A DNA stretch of 64,000 nt from Pseudoalteromonas aurantia 208 (GTDB lineage: Bacteria > Pseudomonadota > Gammaproteobacteria > Enterobacterales > Alteromonadaceae): contig NZ_AQGV01000015.1 of the NCBI RefSeq assembly GCF_014858725.1, positions 186,001-250,000 on the forward strand, read 5' to 3'. Shown one piece after another: positions 1 to 8,312 of the stretch; within the stretch, counting starts at the first letter, position 1; every line of letters starts with the position of its first letter. Under the pieces are notes generated by a model. The model did not search any database. It was not told the origin of the DNA and worked only from the letters and a program-made list of their open reading frames with translations. Position numbers and translations under genes: made by a program.

Positions 1-874
1 TAAACTACACTTTATTTTATCAAAAGTCACTTAAGTTAATTAAATGTTTATTTGGTTTTTTGTGGAGGGGGTTGTTATTCTTCGGTTATGGTTAGTTTGA
101 ATTGTTTTTTGTTCTTTTATGTTGTTGTTTTTGTGTGTTTTGTTTTTTAGTCTGATCATTTTTTATCTAATGAATTATTTTTGATAAATGTTGTTTTTAA
201 AAATCAAGTGTTGCAATGTTGTAATATCTGGTGCGTTTTCTGGGTTTTAAAACGCTACGGCTATATCTGGAGGTTGCTTTCTATTGCTGGGAATCATCTG
301 CAGCGTTTGTATGGTGCGCGCGAATATTTGCACTGACGATACCTTTTTATAGTACTGCCTGCTAAGTTATAGTCTTGATATTAAAGATTTTAGTGATAAT
401 TTTATACGCTTTTGCATTTATAATACGCTGTTTTTCTGTGTAATTTAGTTAAGCAAGGAAAAAGATTGCTGATAGTACATTGCCTTTTGCTTGTTGGTGT
501 TTTTATTAGTGCAATAATGTGTTTTTTTTGCTCTGTTATTAATGGGATTTAGTTAATTATTTTTACGTTAATGGCTAACTTTAATTTAAGTGTTTGTTTT
601 TTATATGTTTGTAACGTGCTGATTTATTACTGCGAATAACAAGAAAATATTAGGTTTTGTAGCACCGCGTTCCTTTACATAACAATCGTTAGATTGGTCG
701 TAGGGTATGCTTAAAGTAACTAGTCGAACACAGATTGTTAGATACTCATTTTGGTTAGGTTTTGTATGGCATTCTTATTTTTTACGAAACGACAATATAG
801 AGTACCTAAAACTGAAGCATCACAGAAACATACGCAACTGGATGCTCAGCCATAGGGCTTGAATGCGATTTAAC
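1..874. other. Long AT-rich stretch without a supported gene
   Basis: I see no convincing coding region or RNA gene here. Roughly the first 180 bases are strikingly rich in T and G on the + strand and poor in C. A 29-codon ATG frame (766-855) lacks a clear ribosome binding site. The stretch probably holds the 3' end region of a gene lying left of the window, since the first gene, at 875, is on the minus strand and also ends here. Confidence 0.5.
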
Positions 875-1696
875 TTATGGCTCTTTGTTTTCGTGTGTTT
901 TTACAATATCTAAATATCGACTTTCAATAAATTTCTTCTCTTTGGTTAAGTGTTTTAGTGCTGACTTTGTTTGTGCTAATTCGCCCTGTAATTGAGCTAA
1001 TGCAGGGCCATCTTCGGTATTGTGAGCTTGCAATGAAAGCTGCTCTAATGCTTGGCTTTGCTCCGATATTTGACGTTTATAGTTATTCAGCGTATCAATC
1101 ATATCAGCTTTTTCTCGCTCAAATGAGAGCATCATATTCTGTACATGTTGAGGTGAAGAGTTTGTTTGCTCATTTTCAAGTTGTAATGCCTGGTATTTCT
1201 CTTCTAACTGCTCTTTTTCTTTTTGTAACGACTCCACCGTATCGTATTGATCGTAGAGTTTCTTCCGCGTTACTTTCAACTTATTGACACTTTTATCAAG
1301 ATCGCCTTTTAGCTTGCGTATTAATGCATGCGACCTTGATAGCTTCTTATTAAGGTCTTTAATGGATTGATCTTCTTCAGGTGTTATATGGTCTTTTGTA
1401 GAGGCTCTTATATCGGTGAGCTGTTGTTCTAATGCAATTTGTACTTTTGCTAACTCTGCAATAGTATTGCTGTGGTCATTAATATAGCCTAGTGCGTTAT
1501 CAACAGACTCTCTGCACATGATGAGCATTTGGTCATCTTGTTGCTGCTGTGGCTTGTTAGATACCACGCTTGTAGCAAACTTTCTGAACTCTCTCAGTAT
1601 TAATAGTAAGATATAAAACCATGCAGCAAGGATCAATAATCCAAAATTAATGGCTAAATATTGGTAAACAGTAATCGGTAATTGTAAACTCGGCAT
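875..1696 (-). CDS. Membrane-anchored coiled-coil protein of unknown function
   Basis: A 273-residue protein. One hydrophobic segment lies near the N-terminus (about residues 14-35, around LAINFGLLILAAWFYILLLI). After it the chain is highly charged and rich in Lys, Glu, Gln and Leu, and is predicted by eye to form long coiled coils (about residues 75-250). The layout, a single N-terminal anchor with a cytoplasmic coiled coil, resembles scaffold or polar-anchoring proteins, but I recognise no family. The gene is divergent from the response-regulator gene at 1801, and the 104-bp intergenic region probably carries both promoters. Function is not assigned. Confidence 0.75.
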   Translation of the reverse strand: MPSLQLPITVYQYLAINFGLLILAAWFYILLLILREFRKFATSVVSNKPQQQQDDQMLIMCRESVDNALGYINDHSNTIAELAKVQIALEQQLTDIRASTKDHITPEEDQSIKDLNKKLSRSHALIRKLKGDLDKSVNKLKVTRKKLYDQYDTVESLQKEKEQLEEKYQALQLENEQTNSSPQHVQNMMLSFEREKADMIDTLNNYKRQISEQSQALEQLSLQAHNTEDGPALAQLQGELAQTKSALKHLTKEKKFIESRYLDIVKTHENKEP

Positions 1697-1800
1697 AATG
1701 ATGGTTTATTGTTAATTTTGTTGATCATATCTTTTCAGTTTAGTGATGGATGAAAAATATGCCTATAATAAAAAACAAGTTTTTATAAAAGTGGCGCAGA

Positions 1801-2694
1801 GTGAAAATCTTAATTGTTGATGATAGCCATGCAACTCTGGAAATCGTAAAGCGCGGTTTGGAGAAGTTCGGTTATCGTAAGTTGTTAATTCAAAAAGCAA
1901 ATAGTGCGAAATCGGCATTGCAATATATAGGTAGTTGGAAGCCAGATATTGTTTTAACTGATTGGCACATGCCTGACATGTCTGGTTTAATTTTATTGCA
2001 AGCAATAAAACAACGGCAACTAAATATTACCGTTGCGATGATAACGACAGTCGATGAGCCGTCTCAAATAGATCAAGCACTTGAAGCAGGTGCAAGCTTT
2101 GTATTATCAAAACCATTCAGCGATGATGAATTACATGAAAAGCTGCTGCCTTTAGTACAAGGTGCGGAAGAAAATGAAATTATACTGGATGATATTGAGG
2201 TTAATGGTGAATTAGCTCTACCGAAATTAAGTCAGCTAGAACGTTTGATTCATAAACACATTGATGAATCTTTATGTATTAAACCGATTCAGTCACAAGT
2301 GTTTGATGAAACAAAAGTGCCTTGCGTTATGGCCGTTTATGAAGATCGAGAAAGCCAAAAAGTGAGAGCGATTGGGTTGTTAGATATTTATGCGACGTGC
2401 GTTATGGCAAGTGGTATTCGCATGATATCTGAGGCAGAAGCACAACAAGCAATCCACCAAAATTTGGTGTCTTCTGAGATATTGGAGGCGGGCAAAGAAG
2501 CCCTCAGCGCGACTGCTTTTGCATTTCTGGATAAGAAAACAAGAATGAGCTTAAGAATTAAAACGGTGAAGTTTATAGCATCTCCGTTTCGAAAGCTTGA
2601 GCTTTTATATCAAACCCAAGCAGATAGTAGGATCGATTTTAGCTGTCAGCGAGATGGAATGGCGCTCGGAAAGATTTTGCTAGTTGGCTTTTAG
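1801..2694 (+). CDS. Orphan response regulator, REC plus uncharacterised C-terminal domain
   Basis: 297 residues. The first 120 form a CheY-like receiver with the acidic pair D7/D8, phosphoacceptor D54 (in TDWHMPD), a Thr pair near residue 82 and invariant K104 (SKPF). The remaining 175 residues are not a DNA-binding, GGDEF, EAL or kinase domain. They loosely recall CheC/CheX-like folds (an EILEAGKEALSATAFAFL helix), but that is a weak impression. The start is GTG, directly before the MKILIVDD motif. No histidine kinase is adjacent. A role in chemotaxis-type phosphosignalling is possible but inferred. Confidence 0.85.
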   Translation: MKILIVDDSHATLEIVKRGLEKFGYRKLLIQKANSAKSALQYIGSWKPDIVLTDWHMPDMSGLILLQAIKQRQLNITVAMITTVDEPSQIDQALEAGASFVLSKPFSDDELHEKLLPLVQGAEENEIILDDIEVNGELALPKLSQLERLIHKHIDESLCIKPIQSQVFDETKVPCVMAVYEDRESQKVRAIGLLDIYATCVMASGIRMISEAEAQQAIHQNLVSSEILEAGKEALSATAFAFLDKKTRMSLRIKTVKFIASPFRKLELLYQTQADSRIDFSCQRDGMALGKILLVGF

Positions 2695-2727
2695 CATGTT
2701 AATTGAACACAGTTTTAAAACATTCTG

Positions 2728-3180
2728 TTATGCTATGGCACTGATCAATACGCCCGGATCGGTGATCCCAGCATCCTTCATTGCTTCTTTTACATTATCG
2801 ACTAAAGTCAGTAAGTTCATTTGTAGCTGTGCGATATAATTGGCTTGTTGGAGTATCATATCTTTTTTAGTATCTTCGTTTAGATCTGTTTGATTTTTCA
2901 ATTTTACTAAGCGCTCTTCTTCTTCTTTTATTTGTTCTTTAATACGCTCTATTTGTTCGAGCATTTTTTGAATATGTTGCGGTAAGCCGTCCTTTTTGGA
3001 TTTTACTTGTTCAGAGTCGTCGGTATTACTCAACTGTTCTCGGTCTTTTTGAGAAAGGCGGAAAGTTGTCGATTTTTCATCTAATTCATTCTTGTTCTCA
3101 GTTTGGGATAATGCGTTTTGATGAACCTGCGAATTAGAGTGTGGTAGTAGGTACTGAGATGCCGGTTGCTGAATTTTCAT
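2728..3180 (-). CDS. Small coiled-coil protein, possibly FlxA-like
   Basis: 150 residues with no signal peptide and no membrane segment. The first 65 residues are polar and low in complexity. Residues about 66-105 form a heptad-like coiled coil (HIQKMLEQIERIKEQIKEEE). A second helix follows to residue 135, and the protein ends in a short hydrophobic tail (GVLISAIA). The helical-hairpin layout recalls FlxA-like proteins, which is a family-level guess. It converges with the response regulator at 1801 (33-bp gap). Function unknown. Confidence 0.65.
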   Translation of the reverse strand: MKIQQPASQYLLPHSNSQVHQNALSQTENKNELDEKSTTFRLSQKDREQLSNTDDSEQVKSKKDGLPQHIQKMLEQIERIKEQIKEEEERLVKLKNQTDLNEDTKKDMILQQANYIAQLQMNLLTLVDNVKEAMKDAGITDPGVLISAIA

Positions 3181-3381
3181 CCTGTAAATCCATAAAATAA
3201 TATAAGCTACTAAGTAATGTTATCGGCGCAGGATAAATTTTCTTTAGAAGAAATAGGCGGCATCCGTGCCGCTGCAAGTGCTTGGGAATTGCTGTATTAC
3301 TGTTTCATGAAAATATTACTTAAATTCTAAATATATCAATTTTTTATTTATTATTGAGCAAAGCTTATAATGAGATTTTGG

Positions 3382-3681
3382 TTAAGACAATTTGTACTTT
3401 TGAGCAAGGACTAATTGACTATTATGGAGCGCTCGCATTAACGCTTGCAGTAAATCTTTGCCCTTTGCTTTGACTGAGATGTCGGGCAACCCTGGCATCA
3501 CTAGGCTGATATGACATAGCTTTAAAGCGCCATGGCGAGCATGTCGTATATCACTGACTTGTATATCTATTTTTCGAATATTTGCCTTATATCGGATGAG
3601 TTGGCCTGAAACGAGCTTTGACAACTTGATCCTCATAGCGGCATTCATTACCTTATCTTTCACTGTCAATTTTAGCTTCAT
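3382..3681 (-). CDS. HPF/RaiA-like small protein (putative ribosome-associated)
   Basis: 99 residues if started at the internal ATG (3681). The longest frame begins at 3735 and adds 18 residues that would precede the conserved fold. The pattern matches the short hibernation-promoting-factor fold: a first strand (MKLKLTVKD), a helix, a strand with a DIQVSDIR-like segment, an edge strand (CHISLVMPG), then an AKGKDLLQALMRAL helix. The protein is basic, as expected for ribosome binding. Family members bind the 30S decoding region and silence ribosomes in stationary phase. Assignment rests on pattern likeness only, so it could be a divergent paralogue with another role. Confidence 0.5.
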   Translation of the reverse strand: MKLKLTVKDKVMNAAMRIKLSKLVSGQLIRYKANIRKIDIQVSDIRHARHGALKLCHISLVMPGLPDISVKAKGKDLLQALMRALHNSQLVLAQKYKLS

Positions 3682-3806
3682 GGCTATATCCAAGTATAAA
3701 TTTAGTGTAATTAGTCGCGCCTTTATTGCAGGCATGTAGTTAATCTACTAAGGTATATAAAAAGATTAAAGCTGATTATTTCTTACTTATTCATCGGTAA
3801 AAACGA

Positions 3807-4706
3807 ATGATAACAAACATAAATTACAACCACCTCTACTATTTTTGGCAGGTAAGCAAGCATGGCAGTATCGCGAGTGCAAGTAAGGTCTTACATTTGA
3901 CGCCGCAAACCGTCAGCGCACAGATTACCAGTTTAGAGCAGCGCTTAGGGAAACCATTATTCATACGCGAAGGGAGAGGGCTGAGATTGACTGAATTTGG
4001 TCAAATTACCCAACAGTACGCTGATGATATGTTTGCGATTGCTGAAGAGTGGTTAGAAACTACACAAGGAGACTTGGATCATATATCGCGAACGCTAAGA
4101 GTTGGGATTTCTGATGCATTACCTAAATCTTTGGTATCAAAGTGGTTATCACCGTTTATAGATAATGAACGGATCACGAATTTACATTGTATTGATGGTC
4201 AGCAAGCTGAGCTGCTTGCCCAGATGTCGATCCACAAGCTAGATTTAGTCTTAGCTGATAAGCCATTAGACAGCACATTGCCATTTAAAGCATTTTGTCA
4301 TGAGCTCGGTAAAAGCCAATTAGGTTTTTTCGGTAATAGAGCATCACTTGATGCACTAAAAGAAAGCTACCCTAACTCTCTTGCCGATGTTCCTGTCATT
4401 CTCCCTGCTAAGTCAAGTCCGATGACGAGTGCAATTAAATACTGGTTAGAGCAACAAAGTATCGAAATATCTATAGCAGGTCATGTCGATGATAGTGCAT
4501 TGATGAAGGCATTGGGTCAACAAGGCTTCGGCTTATTTGCAGCCCCGTTGCTTGTCAGTAAAGAAATTGAACGTCATTATGATGTGAGTCTAATAGGTAG
4601 CATTGACAATGTTTACCAGCACTATTATGCATTTACGCCAGATAGGTTAATTAAAGACTCTATCTATTCTGAATTTGTAAAATATGCGCAGCACATTCAT
4701 ATTTAA
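3807..4706 (+). CDS. nhaR: NhaR-like LysR-family regulator (sodium response)
   Basis: 299 residues. The N-terminus INYNHLYYFWQVSKHGSIA and the LTPQTVSAQI recognition helix closely match E. coli NhaR, as do later segments such as LDLVLADKPLDST and DDSALMKALG. NhaR activates the Na+/H+ antiporter gene nhaA in response to Na+. No antiporter gene is adjacent, so the target is elsewhere. The domain order is an N-terminal winged HTH (about 5-65) and a C-terminal periplasmic-binding-like effector domain. Its 3' end overlaps the convergent LysR gene by 4 bases. Confidence 0.85.
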   Translation: MITNINYNHLYYFWQVSKHGSIASASKVLHLTPQTVSAQITSLEQRLGKPLFIREGRGLRLTEFGQITQQYADDMFAIAEEWLETTQGDLDHISRTLRVGISDALPKSLVSKWLSPFIDNERITNLHCIDGQQAELLAQMSIHKLDLVLADKPLDSTLPFKAFCHELGKSQLGFFGNRASLDALKESYPNSLADVPVILPAKSSPMTSAIKYWLEQQSIEISIAGHVDDSALMKALGQQGFGLFAAPLLVSKEIERHYDVSLIGSIDNVYQHYYAFTPDRLIKDSIYSEFVKYAQHIHI

Positions 4707-5626
4707 AGATTGTGTGGCTGAGATGTGTGAACAAATTTATGTTTTAACCATGATGTAAATTGATGAAGGTCTGATGCTTCCTGTGGCTTTTCTGGGCTTA
4801 CTAAGTAATAGTTGTAATCGAGTTTTAACACTGTATGGTCACACTGAACCAGCATACCCCATTTTATTAAGTCTGAAACCATATGATGCCATGCTAACGC
4901 GAGCCCTTGTTTGTGCTTGGCAGCTTCGAGTGAAAGTCCTACATGGCTAAAATGGCGGTGTATCATTTTTGAGTTAACACAAATGTGATGTTTTGATAAC
5001 CAATATTGCCAAGTTAAGTTACTCGGCCCATCCTCAAGTGCTGCGTTGTATTGTAATAAGGGATATTGAGAGACGAGCCTTGATATATGATTATCGCATC
5101 CCACCGTCAACAGATCTGGGTGGCAGACTGGATAAACGTATTCTGAAGCGAGAAATTGGGCATGGTTGTTTTGGGTATAGCCAGTACCAAAATGTAGGTG
5201 GGCGTCTATATGGGATGTGGAGAAGTTGACGAGTTGGTCTTGTGCATGTAATACGATGCTAATATCAGGGTGCAAATCATAAAAATCAGGTAGTTTTGGC
5301 AATAACCAGTTTTGCGCTAATGATGGGATGGCTGCAATATGTAACGTGCGCAGCTTTGTTGTAGAAATACTTTTTGAAACGCCCTCTTGAATTAATGATA
5401 CACCTTTGTTGGCATTTTCCATCAGAGCTTTGCCTGCTTCAGTGAGCATGATCCCTTTAGATTGGCGCGTAAACAGTGATACACCAAGCTGCGATTCAAG
5501 TAATTTCATTTGATGACTTATTGCACTGGGAGTGATGTGTAAAATTTCTGCAGCGCGTGAGAAGCTCAAAGTTTGTGTGATAACCGTAAAAGTGTGAATT
5601 GCTGAGAAAGAGAATTGAGTTGTCAT
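4703..5626 (-). CDS. LysR-family transcriptional regulator (GcvA-like)
   Basis: 307 residues. The N-terminal HTH (FSAIHTFTVITQTLSFSRAA, then LHITPSAISHQMKLLE) is typical of the GcvA-type branch, followed by an effector-binding domain. The gene is divergent from the OsmC-family gene at 5831, with 204 bp between the starts, so it is the likely regulator of that gene. LysR regulators commonly bind such shared promoter regions. The inducer cannot be read from sequence. Confidence 0.88.
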   Translation of the reverse strand: MTTQFSFSAIHTFTVITQTLSFSRAAEILHITPSAISHQMKLLESQLGVSLFTRQSKGIMLTEAGKALMENANKGVSLIQEGVSKSISTTKLRTLHIAAIPSLAQNWLLPKLPDFYDLHPDISIVLHAQDQLVNFSTSHIDAHLHFGTGYTQNNHAQFLASEYVYPVCHPDLLTVGCDNHISRLVSQYPLLQYNAALEDGPSNLTWQYWLSKHHICVNSKMIHRHFSHVGLSLEAAKHKQGLALAWHHMVSDLIKWGMLVQCDHTVLKLDYNYYLVSPEKPQEASDLHQFTSWLKHKFVHTSQPHNL

Positions 5627-5830
5627 ATCTTTGATGAGTTTAAATCATAGGTGTGCTGATTATGACCGTATATTTAAGTATAACTCAAGGTTTTACTGGG
5701 GCCATTATTTAAAAATTAAGTTGATATGTGAGTATTGCTCATATGAGGGTGATGAATTTTCGCTTTTTTTAGAGCCGCGAGTTACGCAAAATATGTGGTG
5801 TTGAATTACGATAAAGTTTGAGGAAAAAGC

Positions 5831-6295
5831 ATGTCTAACTATCAGGCCGTTATACAGTGGAATAAACAAAGTACAGAGTTATTTGTTGATAGAAAATACA
5901 GTCGTGTACACCACTGGCTATTTTCAAGTGGCACACGCATAGCTGCATCATCATCACCGAGTATAGTCCCAGTTCCCTACTCTAATGAAGCTCATATTGA
6001 TCCTGAAGAAGCATTTGTAGCAGCGCTATCAAGCTGTCATATGTTGTTTTTCCTTGATTTGGCTGCACAAAGAAAACTCATGATTGAGTCGTATTATGAT
6101 GATGCACTCGGAACACTTGGTTTAAACCACCTTGGTAAAAAAGCAATGACGAAAGTTGTCTTAAACCCCAAAGTAATTTGGGGTGCAGGTGTTGAGGTTG
6201 AGCATAGCTTGATTGAAAGCCTTCATCATCAAGCTCACGAGTTATGTTTTATCGCCAACTCTGTACAAACTGATGTGTCAATTAACTTAGCTTGA
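5831..6295 (+). CDS. OsmC-family peroxiredoxin-like protein
   Basis: 154 residues with the two conserved cysteines of the OsmC/Ohr superfamily: C69 (in LSSCHMLFFLDLA) and C139 (in HELCFIANSV). The fold class reduces organic hydroperoxides through these cysteines in the cytoplasm. The start is set by a GAGG ribosome binding site (tgaggaaaaagcATG). The EAFVAALSSCH motif is the usual OsmC signature rather than the Ohr one. The gene is divergent from a LysR regulator that probably controls it. Confidence 0.9.
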   Translation: MSNYQAVIQWNKQSTELFVDRKYSRVHHWLFSSGTRIAASSSPSIVPVPYSNEAHIDPEEAFVAALSSCHMLFFLDLAAQRKLMIESYYDDALGTLGLNHLGKKAMTKVVLNPKVIWGAGVEVEHSLIESLHHQAHELCFIANSVQTDVSINLA

Positions 6296-6398
6296 TATGA
6301 TTTATTGGGTTAGAAAACAAAATCCTATGCCAATGTAAGTACCAACTTACATTGCGCGATGTATTTATTGCTACTCACTCATGGTGATACTTAGGTGA

Positions 6399-7580
6399 TT
6401 AAATGGACTTGCTAAATATTACTTCTAACGAAAATAACGGAGGTTCATGTGCTATTTCATGGTGCCAATTGAGTTTTTGGCATATCTGCTTTAGTAATAA
6501 TAGGCCTAAGCCAGAGCCCTTTGTATCCATTTTTGATGCAATGCAGGGGTTACTAAATACCATCCGTGTATGAGATAAAGTCGTGGTCACTTCGCCATTG
6601 CCATGTTGTAAAGCATTTCGATAAACTTGTGTGAGTAGTAAACTGACAAGCGGTTGATGTGCATTAATGAATGTCTCCTCGGTGGTTATTAGGTTGTGTA
6701 TGAGCCCATGAGTGGTATATAAAGCTGCGACAGAGTTGATTGTTGCACTGAGGTTTATGGGTTTAATTTCATGAGGATTAAGGTGCCACAAAGCTAAAAT
6801 GGCGGTACTCGTCTCAGTTAAATTAGCTTGAGCGCACTCTAATTGCTCGATGATTGATAAAGACTCAAATGGTAAATCATCTAGTTGTTGTAAACGGGCC
6901 AAACTGTGCCTAATTTGTGTTAAAGGTGTTCGCACTTCATGACTTAAATAGGCTGAAAGTAAGCGGTCTTTTTGTTGTGCATAACGCTCGGCTTGTCGTG
7001 AAATAACGAGTGCGTCAGCGATATTTTGTAACTCAATAAACTTAAATTCTAGTGCTTTGTGCTCTGGGGTTATTAACTGTTCTAGCTGGTGGGTTTGCTG
7101 TTTGATGCGGTAGGCTGCTTTACCTATCACATAAAGGAATATGGTCGTCAAAGCACCCATTAGTAACATCAGAAAAGGTAGAATCGGCGCCGATTCATAC
7201 TCATCAAAATAGTGCATGACGAAAATCATTGGTGTATCAGCATCATGCTGATATGGCAAAATATAGACGGTGTCTTCTTGATAGTTACTAAAATATATGT
7301 CGTTAATAGGAAGTAGCTTTGCTTTCCATAGCGATAAGGCCCAAGCTGGTAAATCCTGTTCATCGGAGGTTATCAGCTTAAAGTCATCTATGTATGGTAA
7401 TACCTGATTTTGTATAATGGCTTGTTCTGCATCATAAAACAGATAATGAGCTGCCGTTTCATCCAGAGCAAAGTCATAGCTTACTTTCACCATACAGCCC
7501 CATAGAAACATGACTATTAGCGCACATAACCCGAAACGCACAATAAGATAATGAAGGAGTGATTGGTTGTTACTCATCAT
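6399..7580 (-). CDS. Membrane sensor histidine kinase
   Basis: 393 residues. A transmembrane segment lies near residues 12-32 and a second near 133-153, enclosing a periplasmic sensor loop of about 100 residues. A DHp domain follows with the phosphorylated His in YLSHEVRTPLTQIRHSL. The catalytic domain is compact, with an N-box QVYRNALQHG and a G-box KGSGLGLLLL. The start overlaps the end of the upstream OmpR-type regulator by 11 bases, so the two are translationally coupled and form one two-component system. The stimulus is unknown. Confidence 0.9.
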   Translation of the reverse strand: MMSNNQSLLHYLIVRFGLCALIVMFLWGCMVKVSYDFALDETAAHYLFYDAEQAIIQNQVLPYIDDFKLITSDEQDLPAWALSLWKAKLLPINDIYFSNYQEDTVYILPYQHDADTPMIFVMHYFDEYESAPILPFLMLLMGALTTIFLYVIGKAAYRIKQQTHQLEQLITPEHKALEFKFIELQNIADALVISRQAERYAQQKDRLLSAYLSHEVRTPLTQIRHSLARLQQLDDLPFESLSIIEQLECAQANLTETSTAILALWHLNPHEIKPINLSATINSVAALYTTHGLIHNLITTEETFINAHQPLVSLLLTQVYRNALQHGNGEVTTTLSHTRMVFSNPCIASKMDTKGSGLGLLLLKQICQKLNWHHEIAHEPPLFSLEVIFSKSI

Positions 7581-8241
7581 CGCGCTCTTTAAGTGCTAAG
7601 CCTTGTTTCTTCAACGTGTGTAACAGTACTTTCTCGTTCGGCTTTGTTATATTTGTACGTAAACGTGTTACAAGTGATTTATACATATTATTATTAACAT
7701 CTTGGTCTGGCCAAATTGTGGCAATGAGATTGTCTTTACTTACAGGGTTGGGGCTGTGGGTGATAAGCAGAGCCAATAGGCTCCATTGCTGGGGAGATAA
7801 CACTATTGTTCGTTCGGCTCTTTTTGCTATCTTGGCATCTAAATCAACAAACAGGGAGTCGAGCTGGAACGTGGTATTTTTTGCCGGGGTGTTTTTTCGG
7901 GCAAGCAGTTTTATACGTACAGCGAGCTCCTCTAATGCGAAGGGCTTAGTGATGTAATCTAAGGCTCCGACAGAAAACGCAGCAAGTTTGTCTGTGAGCG
8001 CATTACGCGCAGATAGAAATAATATGGGGGCACTGTTTTTTTCTAGTGTTTTGGCAAATTCAATACCAGTGCCATCAGGGAGATTTATATCTAAAATAAT
8101 GGCCTCATAATCCGTACCTTCTGAAATACTTCTAGCTTGTGTTAGTGAACTTGCATAATCAACTTCGATACCCTCTGCATTTAAAAAATCGATGGTTTGG
8201 GCTGCTAAGATAGAATCGTCTTCTACCAGTAATATAATCAT
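7570..8241 (-). CDS. OmpR/PhoB-family response regulator
   Basis: 223 residues: a receiver domain (acidic pair E7/D8/D9, phosphoacceptor D51 in ILDINLPDG, K99 in YITKPF) and a C-terminal winged helix (about 125-220, with LSPQQWSLLALLI and VSKDNLIATIW). It is the partner of the histidine kinase that overlaps its 3' end. The gene is divergent from the lipoprotein amidohydrolase at 8313. With only 71 bp between the starts, that enzyme gene is a plausible target. Confidence 0.93.
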   Translation of the reverse strand: MIILLVEDDSILAAQTIDFLNAEGIEVDYASSLTQARSISEGTDYEAIILDINLPDGTGIEFAKTLEKNSAPILFLSARNALTDKLAAFSVGALDYITKPFALEELAVRIKLLARKNTPAKNTTFQLDSLFVDLDAKIAKRAERTIVLSPQQWSLLALLITHSPNPVSKDNLIATIWPDQDVNNNMYKSLVTRLRTNITKPNEKVLLHTLKKQGLALKERDDE

Positions 8242-8312
8242 AGTTAGCCTATGCTGTTACCTTATGGTTACCTCTATCCTGATATTGTATCGTGAAACTT
8301 AAGGAGTCAACT

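Noticed and set aside
766..855. 29-codon frame as a small gene
   Set aside because: No ribosome binding site, no recognisable features, and codon content similar to the surrounding AT-rich DNA.
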